64,000 nt of DNA from Pseudomonas sp. MMS21 TM103 (GCF_022132145.1 NZ_JAJISP010000003.1:186001-250000), one strand, 5' to 3'; counted from the first letter of the stretch, positions 12,216 through 22,068 are shown. Translations and numbers: made by a program. Notes: a model not told the origin generated them from the letters alone.

Positions 12216-14699
12216 TTAGGCCTTGAACCTGCGCGTCTTGAAGCTGATGCTCCTCTTGAACTCTTCCACCGTACCAATGCGCCGCAGGTCCGCCCAGGTT
12301 CCCTTGTAATAGGGCACTACGTTGCGGTCGGTCCAGGGCGTGGTCAGGTCGCCCATCACGCCGTTGAAGTGGCCGAACTGCATGAAGGTCTGGTTGCGCT
12401 TGATATCCGCCTCCAGGTAGGCCAGCGCGAAGGACGAACCGTAGTCGTTGTACACCTCGACCACGTCCCCGGAGGCAATCGCCAGGGCTTGCGCATCCTC
12501 GGGATTTATTTCCAGATAGGCCATCGGCACGCGGCGCCGCACGAACTCGTTGTACTGGTCGTGGTAGAGCGTTTGCCAGACCTCGTTGATGCGCCCGTTG
12601 TTGATCCAGAAGCGGTATTTCTCCTTCTGCTCGGCCACCGGCTTCGGCAAGCCTGGCCAAGGTGCCGGCTTGAACTGCGCCTTGCCGTCCGCGGTGTCGA
12701 ACTTGTAGTCGCTGTAGAGCATCTCGGTGCCGATCAGTTTGCCGTCGCGGTATTCCTTGACCGGTAACTGCACGCCGTTGTTGCCCATGGCACGCAGGCG
12801 CTGATAGGTGACCAGGTTGCCGGTGGCGCCGCCCTGGCTGTCGATCGGGCCGGCGCCGGCCTGGCCGGCCATGCGGAAACCGTCATTGAAGGCATCTTCC
12901 TCGCTCTTCCAGTCGAAGCCGGCAAAGCGCGCGGCCATGTCCTGCTTGCCTTCGGCGGCATACAACTGCTGAAGGCTGTTGGCGATCGCCGCGGCGATCA
13001 GGCAGTCGGGTTTGGCCGAACCGGGGGGATCGGTGAATCGCTCCGATAGCCGCAGCCGGCGCTCGCCGTTCATCGAGGTGAGGTTCATCTCGCCCGGATG
13101 GGCGGCCGGCAGCATCAGGTGCGCGGCCTCCGCCAGCTTGGTCGGATAGAGGTTGATATTGACCAGGAACAGCCCGCCTTTGTTCTTCAGCGCATCGTAG
13201 ATCGCCTCGACCCGCTGCGCAGTCGAACCGCCACGAACACTGGCCATGGCGTCCCGGACGATGTTGGCGCGACGCAGGATGACCGTGCGGTGCTGTTCGG
13301 CATTCAGGGTGGTCTGGAACGGGTTGGCGCCCCAGGCGGTATACATCATGCCCTTGCCCTTGATGATTTCCTGATCCACGTAGATCTTCGAATCGCCCGG
13401 ATAAGGCGGGCGGGTGTAGCCCTCCTGGTGCCCGCCCATCCGCACCACCCCGGTACCGCGGCGGCCGACGTTATGGCTCGCCAGCACCAGGTCGACCAGG
13501 GCGGACTGGATCAGGTAGTTGTCATTGCCCCAGATGATGCCTTTTTCGTAGGCGTGCATGGCGCGCGGACGGTGGCCTGACGCCTTGGGCTTGTAGGCCC
13601 ACTCGGCCGCCCGCTCGAGCTTGTCCAGCGGCACGCCGGTGACGCGGCTGGTGTCCTCGAGCGTCATGCGGTTGGCTTGCAGCACCTGGGCGAAATCCTT
13701 GGTGTGCGCCGCGATGAATTCCTTGTCGTGCCATCCCTGGTCGACCACGTAGGTCAGCAGGCCGTTGAACAGGGCGATATCCGTGCCCGGCTCGATGTCC
13801 AGGTGCAGCACGTTGTCCTTGCCGGCCGCCTGTTCGGCGATGGCGATGGTCGGCGTCCGGCGCGGATCGACGAAGATGATTTTCGCCGGGGCGATGCTCT
13901 CGCCGGGGAAGCGCTGCTTACGCTGCGCGACCGTCTGGCCCTGCAGGTTGGGTAGCCAGTGGGCGAGGAAGTAGTTGGTCTGGGTTTCATAGGAATTGCA
14001 GCCGATGGCCAGGATCACGTCGGCCAGCTCGGCATCGGCATAGCTGTTGTTCAGCTCGCCAATGCCCATCTCGCGCGTGGCGTGGCACTCGGAGTTGTAG
14101 GCCGGGCGGTTGTGGATGCGCACCAGCGGCGTTTTCAGCGCGCTGAACATCAGCTTGCCGGTGCCCCAGGTGTTCTCGAAACCGCCGCCGGCGCCGCCGT
14201 GGTCGAAGCAGTCGAAGGCCAGTGCGCTGGGCCCGTCATTATCGAGAATCTTCTTGGTCACTCCGGCATAGAGCGCCAGCGCCTCCTCCCAGCTGGTGTC
14301 GACCCACTGGTCGCCGACATACAGCCGCGGGCTGCGCAGGCGCTCCCGGCCTACGCCCTCGCTGGTGTACATGACCCTGGCCAGTTGGCCGCCGCGGGTG
14401 GACGACAGCCCCTTGTTCACCAGGCACTCCTTGTCCGGCACGATCATGATGTTGTAGCGCTGGCCGTCCTGGTCGGTGATGGTGTTCTGCATCGCCGGGG
14501 TCAGGGTGACGGCCAGGGCCGGCAACTGCTGGCGGAAATCCAGGCCGAGGGCATTGTCGCCGGGGGCCCGCCCGCCTTCCTGGCTCTCCGGCCATTTGTA
14601 CACGTGATAGCCGCAACCGACGATGCAGAAGTGGCAGGCGAGGTTGGTCTTCTGTGCCCCAGGTGGAGGCAGTGCCACACGATCTTTATTGGTAGCCAT
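12216..14699 (-). CDS. aioA: Arsenite oxidase large (molybdopterin) subunit
   Basis: An 827-residue member of the DMSO-reductase superfamily, the catalytic subunit that oxidises arsenite to arsenate. The N-terminal [3Fe-4S] motif is C22-x2-C25-x3-C29 in the AioA-specific setting [12 protein letters not shown]. Length equals that of known AioA. It has no export signal of its own; in this family it is carried to the periplasm with the Tat-exported Rieske subunit. The ATG 14699 has AAGGAG upstream. aioB precedes it with a 13-base gap, the usual aioBA order. No aioXSR sensor genes, cytochrome c or ars genes lie in the window. Confidence 0.95.
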   Translation of the reverse strand: MATNKDRVALPPPGAQKTNLACHFCIVGCGYHVYKWPESQEGGRAPGDNALGLDFRQQLPALAVTLTPAMQNTITDQDGQRYNIMIVPDKECLVNKGLSSTRGGQLARVMYTSEGVGRERLRSPRLYVGDQWVDTSWEEALALYAGVTKKILDNDGPSALAFDCFDHGGAGGGFENTWGTGKLMFSALKTPLVRIHNRPAYNSECHATREMGIGELNNSYADAELADVILAIGCNSYETQTNYFLAHWLPNLQGQTVAQRKQRFPGESIAPAKIIFVDPRRTPTIAIAEQAAGKDNVLHLDIEPGTDIALFNGLLTYVVDQGWHDKEFIAAHTKDFAQVLQANRMTLEDTSRVTGVPLDKLERAAEWAYKPKASGHRPRAMHAYEKGIIWGNDNYLIQSALVDLVLASHNVGRRGTGVVRMGGHQEGYTRPPYPGDSKIYVDQEIIKGKGMMYTAWGANPFQTTLNAEQHRTVILRRANIVRDAMASVRGGSTAQRVEAIYDALKNKGGLFLVNINLYPTKLAEAAHLMLPAAHPGEMNLTSMNGERRLRLSERFTDPPGSAKPDCLIAAAIANSLQQLYAAEGKQDMAARFAGFDWKSEEDAFNDGFRMAGQAGAGPIDSQGGATGNLVTYQRLRAMGNNGVQLPVKEYRDGKLIGTEMLYSDYKFDTADGKAQFKPAPWPGLPKPVAEQKEKYRFWINNGRINEVWQTLYHDQYNEFVRRRVPMAYLEINPEDAQALAIASGDVVEVYNDYGSSFALAYLEADIKRNQTFMQFGHFNGVMGDLTTPWTDRNVVPYYKGTWADLRRIGTVEEFKRSISFKTRRFKA

Positions 14700-14712
14700 G
14701 TGAATCTCCTTG

Positions 14713-15225
14713 TCACAGGAGGTTGGACTGACGTCCGTAGATCAACCCGTCAACGGCGACTGCAGTTACCGTATCGTCATCGGGGTTGTATACGAGCACT
14801 ATGCTGGGCAGGTTCTCGGTAGCTTGGCCGGAAACCATCTGGCCGACATGCTCAGGGTCGAAGATGCTGAAGTGACAGGGGCATTTGAACAGCCGCTGCT
14901 CCGCGTCATAGGTCACCGGGCAGCCCATGTGCGTGCACAGCGTGCTGTAGGCGACAATGTCGCGCTGCGGGCCGACCCCACCGGGAACGGGGGTGCCCAT
15001 CTTGATCAGTAAACAGGGTGAAGTGTCGTCGGGGTAGGCGAACGTGACCGGCGTATTGGCCTGCAGTTGCTGCGCCTTGCTGATCGCACGCATGGGGTAT
15101 GGGAGATTGACCCGGCCCTCCGCGCTCGAGGTTGCGGCCTGGGTCAGGGCGGGCACGCCGATGACCACGCTCGCGGCCACCCCGCCTCCCGCCTTGAGAA
15201 AAGTTCTTCTGGAAATCGTTGCCAT
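14713..15225 (-). CDS. aioB: Arsenite oxidase small (Rieske) subunit
   Basis: A 170-residue Rieske protein with a twin-arginine signal (SRRTFLK, then a hydrophobic stretch to about residue 30). The [2Fe-2S] ligands are C97-T-H99 and C115-P-C-H118. C102 and C117 are placed to form the disulfide seen in many Rieske proteins, which the Alcaligenes faecalis AioB lacks. It accepts electrons from AioA in the periplasm. GGAGG precedes ATG 15225. It is the first gene of a leftward aioBA operon divergent from nirBD, with 585 bases between; I could not identify its promoter. Confidence 0.95.
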   Translation of the reverse strand: MATISRRTFLKAGGGVAASVVIGVPALTQAATSSAEGRVNLPYPMRAISKAQQLQANTPVTFAYPDDTSPCLLIKMGTPVPGGVGPQRDIVAYSTLCTHMGCPVTYDAEQRLFKCPCHFSIFDPEHVGQMVSGQATENLPSIVLVYNPDDDTVTAVAVDGLIYGRQSNLL

Positions 15226-15567
15226 CTCTGCCTCCGCATGACGCTTGCGATGCAGTCGGCCCTGTCTGTCTCGTAAGCGACTCTGGTTTCAACAACCTCA
15301 GCATAGGAGAGAAAATCCGGGGGCGCGGCCAACAGGGCTCGAATGGCGGGCCAACCGCCAGAAAGCATGCCTGCAGCGCCCCAAAAAAGGGATCAGTCCA
15401 CCCGCCCGCACCCTTATGGTTCATCGCCCGGCGCTGGGGCGCTGGCCACGTGGCAGCCGCTGGACGCCCGCGAGAACACCTGACCAGCGCCCGCCACGGT
15501 CCGCGCGGGCCCTGCTTGGCCAATCCGCCAGGCCCGGGTTGCCGGCTGCACGGGCCCAGGGCGGATG

Positions 15568-15585
15568 TCGGCACGAAACCTGCTA
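15568..15585 (+). promoter_or_regulatory. Sigma-54 (RpoN) promoter match upstream of nirBD
   Basis: CGGCACGAAACCTGCTA has GG at 15570-15571 and GC at 15582-15583 with the invariant ten-base spacing, and differs from the TGGCACG-N4-TTGC consensus at two positions. Predicted transcription start is near 15595, about 75 bases before the leader hairpins. It would place nirBD under NtrC-type nitrogen control, as usual for assimilatory nitrite reductase in pseudomonads. No clear NtrC site was identified. Confidence 0.6.
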
Positions 15586-15667
15586 ATGCTCTGCCAACAG
15601 CTGCCAAACCTTCGGCAGCACATCCCAGATGGTCACCGCCGACCAGCGGCCTGCACAGGCACAGGAT

Positions 15668-15768
15668 GGGTGAAACGGACAGCGCGGTCCGGGCACTTCA
15701 CCCCACACCCCCATGAATACCAGGCAAAGACGCCTGGAGCTGACAGACAGCTCCAGGCGTTTTTTTTT
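15668..15768 (+). promoter_or_regulatory. NasT (ANTAR)-type two-hairpin antitermination leader of nirBD
   Basis: Hairpin P1 is CGGAC-[AGCGCG]-GTCCG at 15676-15691, inside an outer stem GGGTGA/TCACCC (15668-15673 with 15698-15703). Hairpin P2 is CCAGGC-[AAAGAC]-GCCTGG at 15720-15737. Both hexaloops have A at position 1 and G at position 4, the signature bound by ANTAR proteins. The 3' strand of P2 is also the 5' strand of an intrinsic terminator, so P2 and terminator exclude each other. NasT antitermination is established for nirBD in P. aeruginosa and for nas genes in Azotobacter. nasS and nasT are not in the window. Confidence 0.8.
15730..15768 (+). terminator. Intrinsic terminator (attenuator) in the nirB leader
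   Basis: A perfect 13-bp stem (15730-15742 with 15748-15760), loop ACAGA, then a run of nine T. It ends only 42 bases before the nirB start codon, so it terminates the nirB leader and is not an aio terminator. It competes with hairpin P2. Confidence 0.88.
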
Positions 15769-15810
15769 GCTGGCCGTGCCCCTGGCAACGGCTTCGACTG
15801 AGGAACGGCT

Positions 15811-18369
15811 ATGAACTCTCTCGACACTCCGATCAAGCGCGAAACCCTGATCGTCATCGGCAACGGCATGGTCGGCCATCATTGCGTCGAGCAACTGATC
15901 GAACAGGGCGCGCTCGCCCACTATGACGTGCAGGTGTTCGGTGAGGAGCGCCAGCGCGCCTACGACCGCGTGCACCTGTCCGAGTATTTCGGCGGTCGCG
16001 ATGCCGAGTCCCTGGCCTTGGGCGAACCCGATCTCTATGCCCGCCACGGCGTGCAGTTGCACCTCGGCGTGCAGGTGCTGGAAATCGACCGCGAGCGCAA
16101 GCAAGTGGTCACCAGCGCCGGCCGTCAGGCCTACGACCGCCTGGTGCTGGCCACCGGCTCCTACCCCTTCGTGCCGCCGATTCCCGGTGCCGAGGGCAAT
16201 TCGCGCCTGGTCTACCGCACCCTCGACGACCTCGACGCGATCCGCGCGGCAGCCGCCAATGCCCGCCGTGGCGTGGTGGTCGGCGGCGGCCTGCTCGGTC
16301 TGGAAGCGGCCAACGCCCTGAAATCCCTGGGCCTGGAAGCCCACGTGGTCGAGTTCGCCCCACGCCTGATGCCGGTGCAACTGGATGCCGACGGCGGCGC
16401 CGCGCTCAAGGCGCGCATCGAAGCCCTGGGCGTCGGCGTGCACCTGTCGCGCGCCACCCAGGAAATCGTCCCCGGCGAGGAATATGCCTACCGGATGAAC
16501 TTCAATGACGGCGACTTCCTCGAAGCCGACCTGATCGTGTTCTCCGCCGGCATCCGCCCGCAGGACGCCCTCGGCCGCAGCGCCGGCCTGGAGATCGCCG
16601 CGCGCGGCGGCCTGGTGGTCGACAACGACTGCCGCAGCAACGACCCGGACATCTTCGCCATCGGCGAATGCGCCTCCTGGAACGGCAGCATCTTCGGCCT
16701 GGTCGCGCCGGGCTACAGCATGGCGCGCAGCGTCGCCACCCAGTTGGCGGGCGGCGACTACCAGCCCTTCACCGGCGCCGACATGTCGACCAAGCTCAAG
16801 CTGCTCGGCGTCGACGTCGGCTCCATCGGCGATGCCCACGCCGCCACCCCGGGCGCCAAGAGCTACCGCTTCATCGACGAGGCCAGCGCCAGCTACCGGC
16901 GTTTAGTCGTTTCCGCCGATGGCAAGCAGGTGCTCGGCGCGGTGCTGGTCGGCGACAACAGCTACTACGACACCCTGCTGCAATACGCACAGAACGGCAT
17001 CAAGCTGCCGACGGACCCCTCCGCCCTGATCCTGCCGCAGTCCGAAGGCGCGCCGACCCTGGGCGCCGATGCCCTGCCGGACAGCGCGACCATCTGCTCC
17101 TGCCACAACGTCAGCAAGGGCGCGGTGTGCTGCAAGGTCGAGGCCGGCGTCACCGACCTCGGCGAACTCAAGGCGCAGACCAAGGCCGCCACCGGCTGCG
17201 GCGGCTGCAGCGCGCTGCTCAAGCTGGTGTTCGACAACGAGCTGACCGCCCGCGGCGTGACCGTCGACCAGAGCATCTGCGAGCACTTCGGCCACACCCG
17301 CCAGGAGCTCTACGCCATCGTCCGGGTCGAGGGCATCATCAGCTTCGAGGAGCTGCTGGCCAAGCACGGCCGCGGCCACACCGGCTGCGACATCTGCAAG
17401 CCGGCGGTCGGCTCGATCCTCGCCTCCTGCTGGAACCAGCCGATCACCGACTCGTCGCTGCTGCCGCTGCAGGACACCAACGACACCTTCATGGCCAACA
17501 TGCAGAAAAACGGCACCTACTCGGTGGTGCCGCGCATCGCCGGCGGCGAGATCACCCCGGACAAGCTGATCGCCCTCGGCGCCGTGGCCAAGAAATACGA
17601 CCTCTATACCAAGATCACCGGCGGCCAGCGCATCGACCTGTTCGGCGCCCAGCTGCACCAGTTGCCCGACATCTGGGGCGAGCTGATCGCAGCCGGCTTC
17701 GAGACCGGCCACGCCTACGGCAAGTCGCTGCGCACGGTGAAATCCTGCGTCGGCAGCACCTGGTGCCGCTACGGCGTGCAGGACAGCGTCGGCATGGCCC
17801 TGCGCCTGGAAGACCGCTACAAGGGCCTGCGTTCGCCGCACAAGATCAAGTTCGGCGTCTCCGGCTGCACCCGCGAATGCGCCGAGGCGCAGAGCAAGGA
17901 CATCGGCGTGATCGCCACCGAGAACGGCTGGAACCTCTACGTGGCCGGCAACGGCGGGATGCGCCCACGGCATGCCGAGCTGTTCGCCACCGACCTCGAT
18001 GATGAAACCCTGATCCGCTACATCGACCGCTTCCTGATGTTCTACATCCGCACCGCCGACAAGCTGCAGCGCACCTCGGTCTGGCGCGAGAGCCTGGACG
18101 GCGGCCTGGATTACCTCAAGGAAGTGATCATCGACGACAGCCTGAATCTCGCCGCCGAGCTGGAAGCGCAGATGCAGCTGGTGATCGACCGCTACGAATG
18201 CGAATGGGCCAACGCCCTGAAGGACCCGGAAAAGCTCAAGCGCTTCCGCACCTTCGTCAACGACGAACGCGGCGACCCGGACATCCACTTCGTCAAGGAA
18301 CGTGGCCAGCGCCGCCCGGTGCATGCCTCTGAACTTCACCTGATCCCCGTTATCGAGGAGGTACTCTGA
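15811..18369 (+). CDS. nirB: NADH-dependent assimilatory nitrite reductase, large subunit
   Basis: An 852-residue cytoplasmic enzyme that reduces nitrite to ammonium. The N-terminal FAD/NAD-binding part (GNGMVGHHCVEQL; a second dinucleotide motif GGGLLGLEAAN) is followed by a BFD-like [2Fe-2S] region (about 428-470: TICSCHNVSKG and TGCGGC) and the siroheme/[4Fe-4S] part with C646, C652, C686 and C690. TGAGGA lies before ATG 15811. Its stop overlaps the nirD start (TGATG). Expression is predicted to need sigma-54 and leader antitermination. Confidence 0.96.
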   Translation: MNSLDTPIKRETLIVIGNGMVGHHCVEQLIEQGALAHYDVQVFGEERQRAYDRVHLSEYFGGRDAESLALGEPDLYARHGVQLHLGVQVLEIDRERKQVVTSAGRQAYDRLVLATGSYPFVPPIPGAEGNSRLVYRTLDDLDAIRAAAANARRGVVVGGGLLGLEAANALKSLGLEAHVVEFAPRLMPVQLDADGGAALKARIEALGVGVHLSRATQEIVPGEEYAYRMNFNDGDFLEADLIVFSAGIRPQDALGRSAGLEIAARGGLVVDNDCRSNDPDIFAIGECASWNGSIFGLVAPGYSMARSVATQLAGGDYQPFTGADMSTKLKLLGVDVGSIGDAHAATPGAKSYRFIDEASASYRRLVVSADGKQVLGAVLVGDNSYYDTLLQYAQNGIKLPTDPSALILPQSEGAPTLGADALPDSATICSCHNVSKGAVCCKVEAGVTDLGELKAQTKAATGCGGCSALLKLVFDNELTARGVTVDQSICEHFGHTRQELYAIVRVEGIISFEELLAKHGRGHTGCDICKPAVGSILASCWNQPITDSSLLPLQDTNDTFMANMQKNGTYSVVPRIAGGEITPDKLIALGAVAKKYDLYTKITGGQRIDLFGAQLHQLPDIWGELIAAGFETGHAYGKSLRTVKSCVGSTWCRYGVQDSVGMALRLEDRYKGLRSPHKIKFGVSGCTRECAEAQSKDIGVIATENGWNLYVAGNGGMRPRHAELFATDLDDETLIRYIDRFLMFYIRTADKLQRTSVWRESLDGGLDYLKEVIIDDSLNLAAELEAQMQLVIDRYECEWANALKDPEKLKRFRTFVNDERGDPDIHFVKERGQRRPVHASELHLIPVIEEVL

Positions 18370-18761
18370 TGAGCCAGTCGAATGTCGTACGTGCCGAGTT
18401 CCGCCGAGTCGCACCAAGCCCCGCCACCTGGCGCGCCCTGTGCAGCCGCAGCGATCTAGTCGCCAACTCCGGCGTGGTCGCCTGGCACCAGGGCGCCCAG
18501 GTCGCGCTGTTCCACCTGCCGCACACCGCCGAGGGCGAACAGCTCTACGCCATCGACAACCGCGACCCCAAATCCGGCGCCAACGTCATCGGCCGCGGCA
18601 TCGTCGGCCAGCTCAAGGGCGACCTGGTGATCGCCTCGCCGCTGTACAAGCAGCACTTCCGCCTGGCCGACGGCAGCTGCCTGGAATACCCCGAGCAAAG
18701 CCTGCGCGTCTGGCCGGTACGCCTGAACGGCGATGCGGTGGAAATCGGCCTGTTTGATTGA
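18369..18761 (+). CDS. nirD: Nitrite reductase small subunit
   Basis: A 130-residue Rieske-fold protein without the cluster-binding Cys/His pairs, as is normal for NirD, which supports NirB rather than carrying a cluster. It starts at ATG 18369, sharing a base with the nirB stop. In P. aeruginosa the operon goes on to a nitrate reductase gene and cobA; here nothing follows in the same unit, so assimilatory nitrate reductase must be encoded elsewhere or be absent. Confidence 0.94.
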   Translation: MSQSNVVRAEFRRVAPSPATWRALCSRSDLVANSGVVAWHQGAQVALFHLPHTAEGEQLYAIDNRDPKSGANVIGRGIVGQLKGDLVIASPLYKQHFRLADGSCLEYPEQSLRVWPVRLNGDAVEIGLFD

Positions 18762-18817
18762 TTGAAACCCCGGGGTACGCCCGGCTCAGCCGCCACACGC
18801 CTGAGCCGAGCGCGGCT

Positions 18818-18961
18818 TGCTCCAGATCGAGCGGTCCGTACAGTCCGTAGGGCGGTCCGGGCTGCGGTCCGTAGGGCGGCCTCGGAGCGCAGCGACAGCC
18901 CGCCAGCTCTATGCTGCACCGATTAACCATCGGTGCACTGCCTGCGGCGAGTGACACCCTA
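18818..18961. repeat. Dispersed intergenic repeat, copy A
   Basis: This stretch downstream of nirD shares blocks with 32.5-32.7 kb: TGCTCCAGATCGAGCGGTCC (18818-18837, identical at 32620-32639), AGCGACAGCCC, and CGGTGCACTGCCTGCGGCGA (18931-18950) followed by GTG-CACCCTAC. It also carries internal copies of GTCCGTAGGGCGG. No protein is encoded. The pattern is that of a degenerate non-coding repeat family. The rest of 18762-19061 shows nothing further. Confidence 0.65.
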
Positions 18962-19061
18962 CAAATTGCGGCTTATCCCAAGCTCTGTGGTTTGTCCGCA
19001 GATCACTGGCACCACAAACCAGATAGGCAAAAGCGATCTCGGCTCGCTATGCTTGCAGCCC

Positions 19062-19463
19062 ATGACAGCCTCTCCCCTGCTCCGCCAACCCTGCCCGCCC
19101 GGCGCCTGCGATTGCGGGCGCGAACAGCTGCTGGCAACAAGCGACGGCGACCTGCGCATCCTGCGCCTGACCCGCCAGGAGGAAAAACGCCTGCTCGAGC
19201 GCCTGGAAAACATCGAGAGCCTCAGCGACCTGGAAAAGCTGCAACAGCGCATGTACGAGCAACTCGGCATACGCCTCGACGTGGCGCCGGGCTTCAACGA
19301 AGTACGCAGCATGCGCGGCATCGCCATTCATATCGACGAACTGCCCGGCCTCTGCCGCAAAACCCGCCAGTCGCTGCCCACCGCCATCCGCCGCGGTCTG
19401 GAGAAACACCCAGAGATCGCCTACCGCCTGCTCGATGCGCATGACCTGTTCAGGAATATTTGA
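19062..19463 (+). CDS. Hypothetical protein with N-terminal cysteine cluster, 133 aa
   Basis: A soluble protein with a cysteine-rich start (CPPGACDCG, spacing C-x4-C-x-C) that could bind metal, then a charged helical region (LTRQEEKRLLERLENIES) and a C-terminal helical part. I do not recognise a named family, though it has the look of a conserved Pseudomonas protein. The start at ATG 19062 is preferred because the upstream in-frame extension (from 18933) runs through the repeat element. No partner genes are adjacent. Confidence 0.65.
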   Translation: MTASPLLRQPCPPGACDCGREQLLATSDGDLRILRLTRQEEKRLLERLENIESLSDLEKLQQRMYEQLGIRLDVAPGFNEVRSMRGIAIHIDELPGLCRKTRQSLPTAIRRGLEKHPEIAYRLLDAHDLFRNI

Positions 19464-19693
19464 GGGACGGGGACGGCCAGGAGCAGCCGGTGAGATCATG
19501 CAGCCCCGCAGGATGCGCGCGGGCCGCGTAGGTTTGAGCGAAGCGATACCCATCGGCAGTAATCATAAAGGGATGGCCATCCACTCTACGCGAGTTCGAG
19601 AGCCGTGTAGGGAGGACCACACCTGCTTGTCCACCCGCTTCTGCGACTACATTGGCGTGGGGGAGCCTTCATGGAAATTGCCGCCAATGATCC

Positions 19694-21838
19694 TCAATTT
19701 TCCAGAATGAACAGCCCGACTTGCGGCGCCGGGCTGAGCCAGTAGCGGCCCAGTTGCCAGCCGGCTTCGGCGGCGAGCTGGTTGAAGGATTCGACGCTGT
19801 ATTTGTGCGAGCACTCGGTGTGCAGGCGTTCGCCACGCTTGAAGGCGAAGCGCTGGCCGGCGGCCTGCACGTGTTGCTCGTGGCGGCTGACCAGGTACAT
19901 CTCCATGCAGTTCTCTTGCGGGTTCCATTGCGCCAGGTGATCGAAGGCGTCCGGATCGAAGTCGCCGCGCAATTCGCGGTTGATGCGCACCAGCAGGTTT
20001 TTGTTGAACCGCGCGGTGATGCCCTCTGCATCGTCGTAGGCGGCTTCCAGGGTGGCGATGTCCTTGAGCATGTCGACGCCGACGATAAAGCGCGCGTTCG
20101 GGCCAAGAAGAGTGCGGACCGAGCGGAGAAACTGCACCGACTCGGCAGGCGTGAAGTTGCCCAGGGTCGAGCCGGGAAAGAAGCCCACCCGCGCCTGCGC
20201 CCCGGTTGCCAGGCACAGCCGCGACAGTTGGCTGAAGTCGGCGACCTGTGGGGCAATCTCCAGCCGTGGGTAATCGCGGCGCAACTGAGTCACAGCCTGG
20301 CGCAGGGCCGATTCACTGATATCGATGGGCAGGTAGGCGGCGAGCTGCGGCGCGGCGTCGAGCAACAGGCGGGTTTTTTCGCTGGCGCCGCTGCCGAATT
20401 CGATCAACGCGGCGCCGGCGGGAATCTGCGCGGCGAGCTGCGGCGCGATGCGTTTCAGCAGCTTGATCTCGGCGCGAGTCGGGTAGTACTCCGGCGTGCG
20501 GCAGATCGCCTTGAACAGCTCCGAACCGCTGGCGTCGTACAGGTACTTCGGCGACAGGCGTTTCTGCGTCGCGGACAGGCCGGCGATCACGTCGCGGGCG
20601 AATTCCCCGTCGGGCGTGTCGACTCGCCCGACAGCCTCGGTATGGACCGCCTCGGCATGCACCGCCCCGGCATCACGCGCCAGGCGCAAACCGGAGAACA
20701 TCCAGCGCTGCGCCGGGTAGAAGAAGTTGCGGTAGCTCGGGCGCGAATGCCCGGCCGGCGTGACGCTGGCGCCACCGCGCAGGACCATCTGGCTGACCAT
20801 GAACTTGCCGTTGTACTCGCCGATGGCGCTGGCCGCCGGACGAAACCCCGGATAGGCGCCATAGGCGCTCTGGGTCCATTGCCAGGCCGCATCGTCGAGT
20901 TGTTCGAGCAGACCGCTGCCGGCGGCATGCTCCCATTCCGCCTCGCTGGGCAGGCGCGCGTCGGCCCAGGTGGCGTAGGCCGCAGCCTCGTAGTAACTGA
21001 TATGGGTCACGGGCGCGTCCAGATCGAGCGTTTGCAGACCGCGCAGGGTCATGGCCTGCCAGTGGCCATCCAGTCGCTGCCAATACAAAGGCGCCTGCCA
21101 TTGCTCGGCTTGGCTCAGCGCCCAGCCATCGGCCAGCCACAACTCGGCGCGCCGGTAACCGTTGGCTTCGATAAAGGCCAGCCATTCGCCGTTGCTTACC
21201 AGGCGGTCGCTGATTTCGAACGACTGCAGGTAGCAGGTATGGCGCGGCCCTTCGTTGTCAAAGGCGAAGCCGTCTCCGGCATGTCCCAACTCGATCAAGC
21301 CGCCCTGCATGGGGATGAAACGCCCATGCCGACCCGCGCTCTCCGCCGGCCAGTGTTGGTCATATGCGGGCTTCAGCGGCGACAGGCTGAACAGGTGCAG
21401 CAGGTCCATCAGCAGCAGTTCCTGGTGCTGCTGCTCGTGGGCCAGGCCCAGTTCCACCCGCGCCATCAACTCGGCATTCAGTGGCGCTTCTAGTAGTAGC
21501 CGGCCCATGTGTTCGTCGACGTGCGCGCGATAGGCCCACACCCTGGCCAGCGGCGGTCGCGTCAGCAAACCGCGCTGCGGCCGCGGCTGGCGCGGGCCGA
21601 GGGCTTCATAATAAGAATTGAACAGGTAGGCAAAGGCGGGATCGAACTCGCGGTAGTCCGGTGCGTACGCGGCAAGCAGAAAGGTCTCGAAGAACCAGGT
21701 GGTATGCGCCATATGCCACTTGGCCGGGCTGGCATCGGGCATCGACTGGACGACCATGTCCTCCTCGCTGAGCGGCGCGACCAATTCCGCGGTATGGCGG
21801 CGAACTTGCAGGTAACGATCGAGAAGCGTGCTGTTCAT
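19694..21838 (-). CDS. Fused ergothioneine synthesis protein EgtB-EgtD
   Basis: One uninterrupted 714-residue frame joins two enzymes. Residues 1-388 are an EgtB-type sulfoxide synthase: DinB part with iron-ligand candidates H45, H134 and H138 (HEQQHQE), then an FGE-sulfatase-like part ending in FSGLRLARD. Residues about 411-714 are an EgtD-type histidine N-alpha-methyltransferase (YDASGSELF, PEYYPTRAE, SAM motif EFGSGASEKT). The linker (389-410) holds an imperfect repeat, VHAEAVHTEAV. The methyltransferase is EgtD-like and unlike the OvoA C-terminal domain, so ergothioneine is the likelier product than ovothiol. EgtD would make hercynine and EgtB would sulfurise it. No C-S lyase gene is nearby. 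Confidence 0.92.
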   Translation of the reverse strand: MNSTLLDRYLQVRRHTAELVAPLSEEDMVVQSMPDASPAKWHMAHTTWFFETFLLAAYAPDYREFDPAFAYLFNSYYEALGPRQPRPQRGLLTRPPLARVWAYRAHVDEHMGRLLLEAPLNAELMARVELGLAHEQQHQELLLMDLLHLFSLSPLKPAYDQHWPAESAGRHGRFIPMQGGLIELGHAGDGFAFDNEGPRHTCYLQSFEISDRLVSNGEWLAFIEANGYRRAELWLADGWALSQAEQWQAPLYWQRLDGHWQAMTLRGLQTLDLDAPVTHISYYEAAAYATWADARLPSEAEWEHAAGSGLLEQLDDAAWQWTQSAYGAYPGFRPAASAIGEYNGKFMVSQMVLRGGASVTPAGHSRPSYRNFFYPAQRWMFSGLRLARDAGAVHAEAVHTEAVGRVDTPDGEFARDVIAGLSATQKRLSPKYLYDASGSELFKAICRTPEYYPTRAEIKLLKRIAPQLAAQIPAGAALIEFGSGASEKTRLLLDAAPQLAAYLPIDISESALRQAVTQLRRDYPRLEIAPQVADFSQLSRLCLATGAQARVGFFPGSTLGNFTPAESVQFLRSVRTLLGPNARFIVGVDMLKDIATLEAAYDDAEGITARFNKNLLVRINRELRGDFDPDAFDHLAQWNPQENCMEMYLVSRHEQHVQAAGQRFAFKRGERLHTECSHKYSVESFNQLAAEAGWQLGRYWLSPAPQVGLFILEN

Positions 21839-22068
21839 CGGTCTGTTCTCTCGAACCCCTCGGGGCCAGCCGGCCGTGAAGCTGCCCGGGCGTCCTGGGA
21901 CCTGATTGATGACTCGCTATGTACGGCCGGACGACGCAATACCCGTGCCCCGTGCGATTACTCAAGTGTGGACGACTGAGGCTCTGAGGCAAGGCGCATC
22001 GCCATAGCGGAGTCGTCCAGGGCTCATTGAACCAGCCTGCGAGCCCTAACCCGGATGTTTCAAAACTG

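Noticed and set aside
15219..15716. Rightward 165-codon frame between aioB and nirB
   Set aside because: It spans the sigma-54 promoter and leader hairpins, has no ribosome binding site and no protein-like conservation pattern.
15730..15768. Terminator of the aio operon or of some gene left of nirB
   Set aside because: aioBA runs leftward, away from it, and no rightward gene lies upstream. Its 5' arm pairs in the P2 hairpin, so it belongs to the nirB leader.
16903..18417. Leftward 504-codon open frame over nirB/nirD
   Set aside because: It is antisense to conserved siroheme-binding sequence; no start site or domain supports it.
19694..21838. Ovothiol synthase OvoA, which also joins a sulfoxide synthase and a methyltransferase
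   Set aside because: The C-terminal half has EgtD signatures (PEYYPTRAE, EFGSGASEKT), not those of the OvoA methyltransferase domain.
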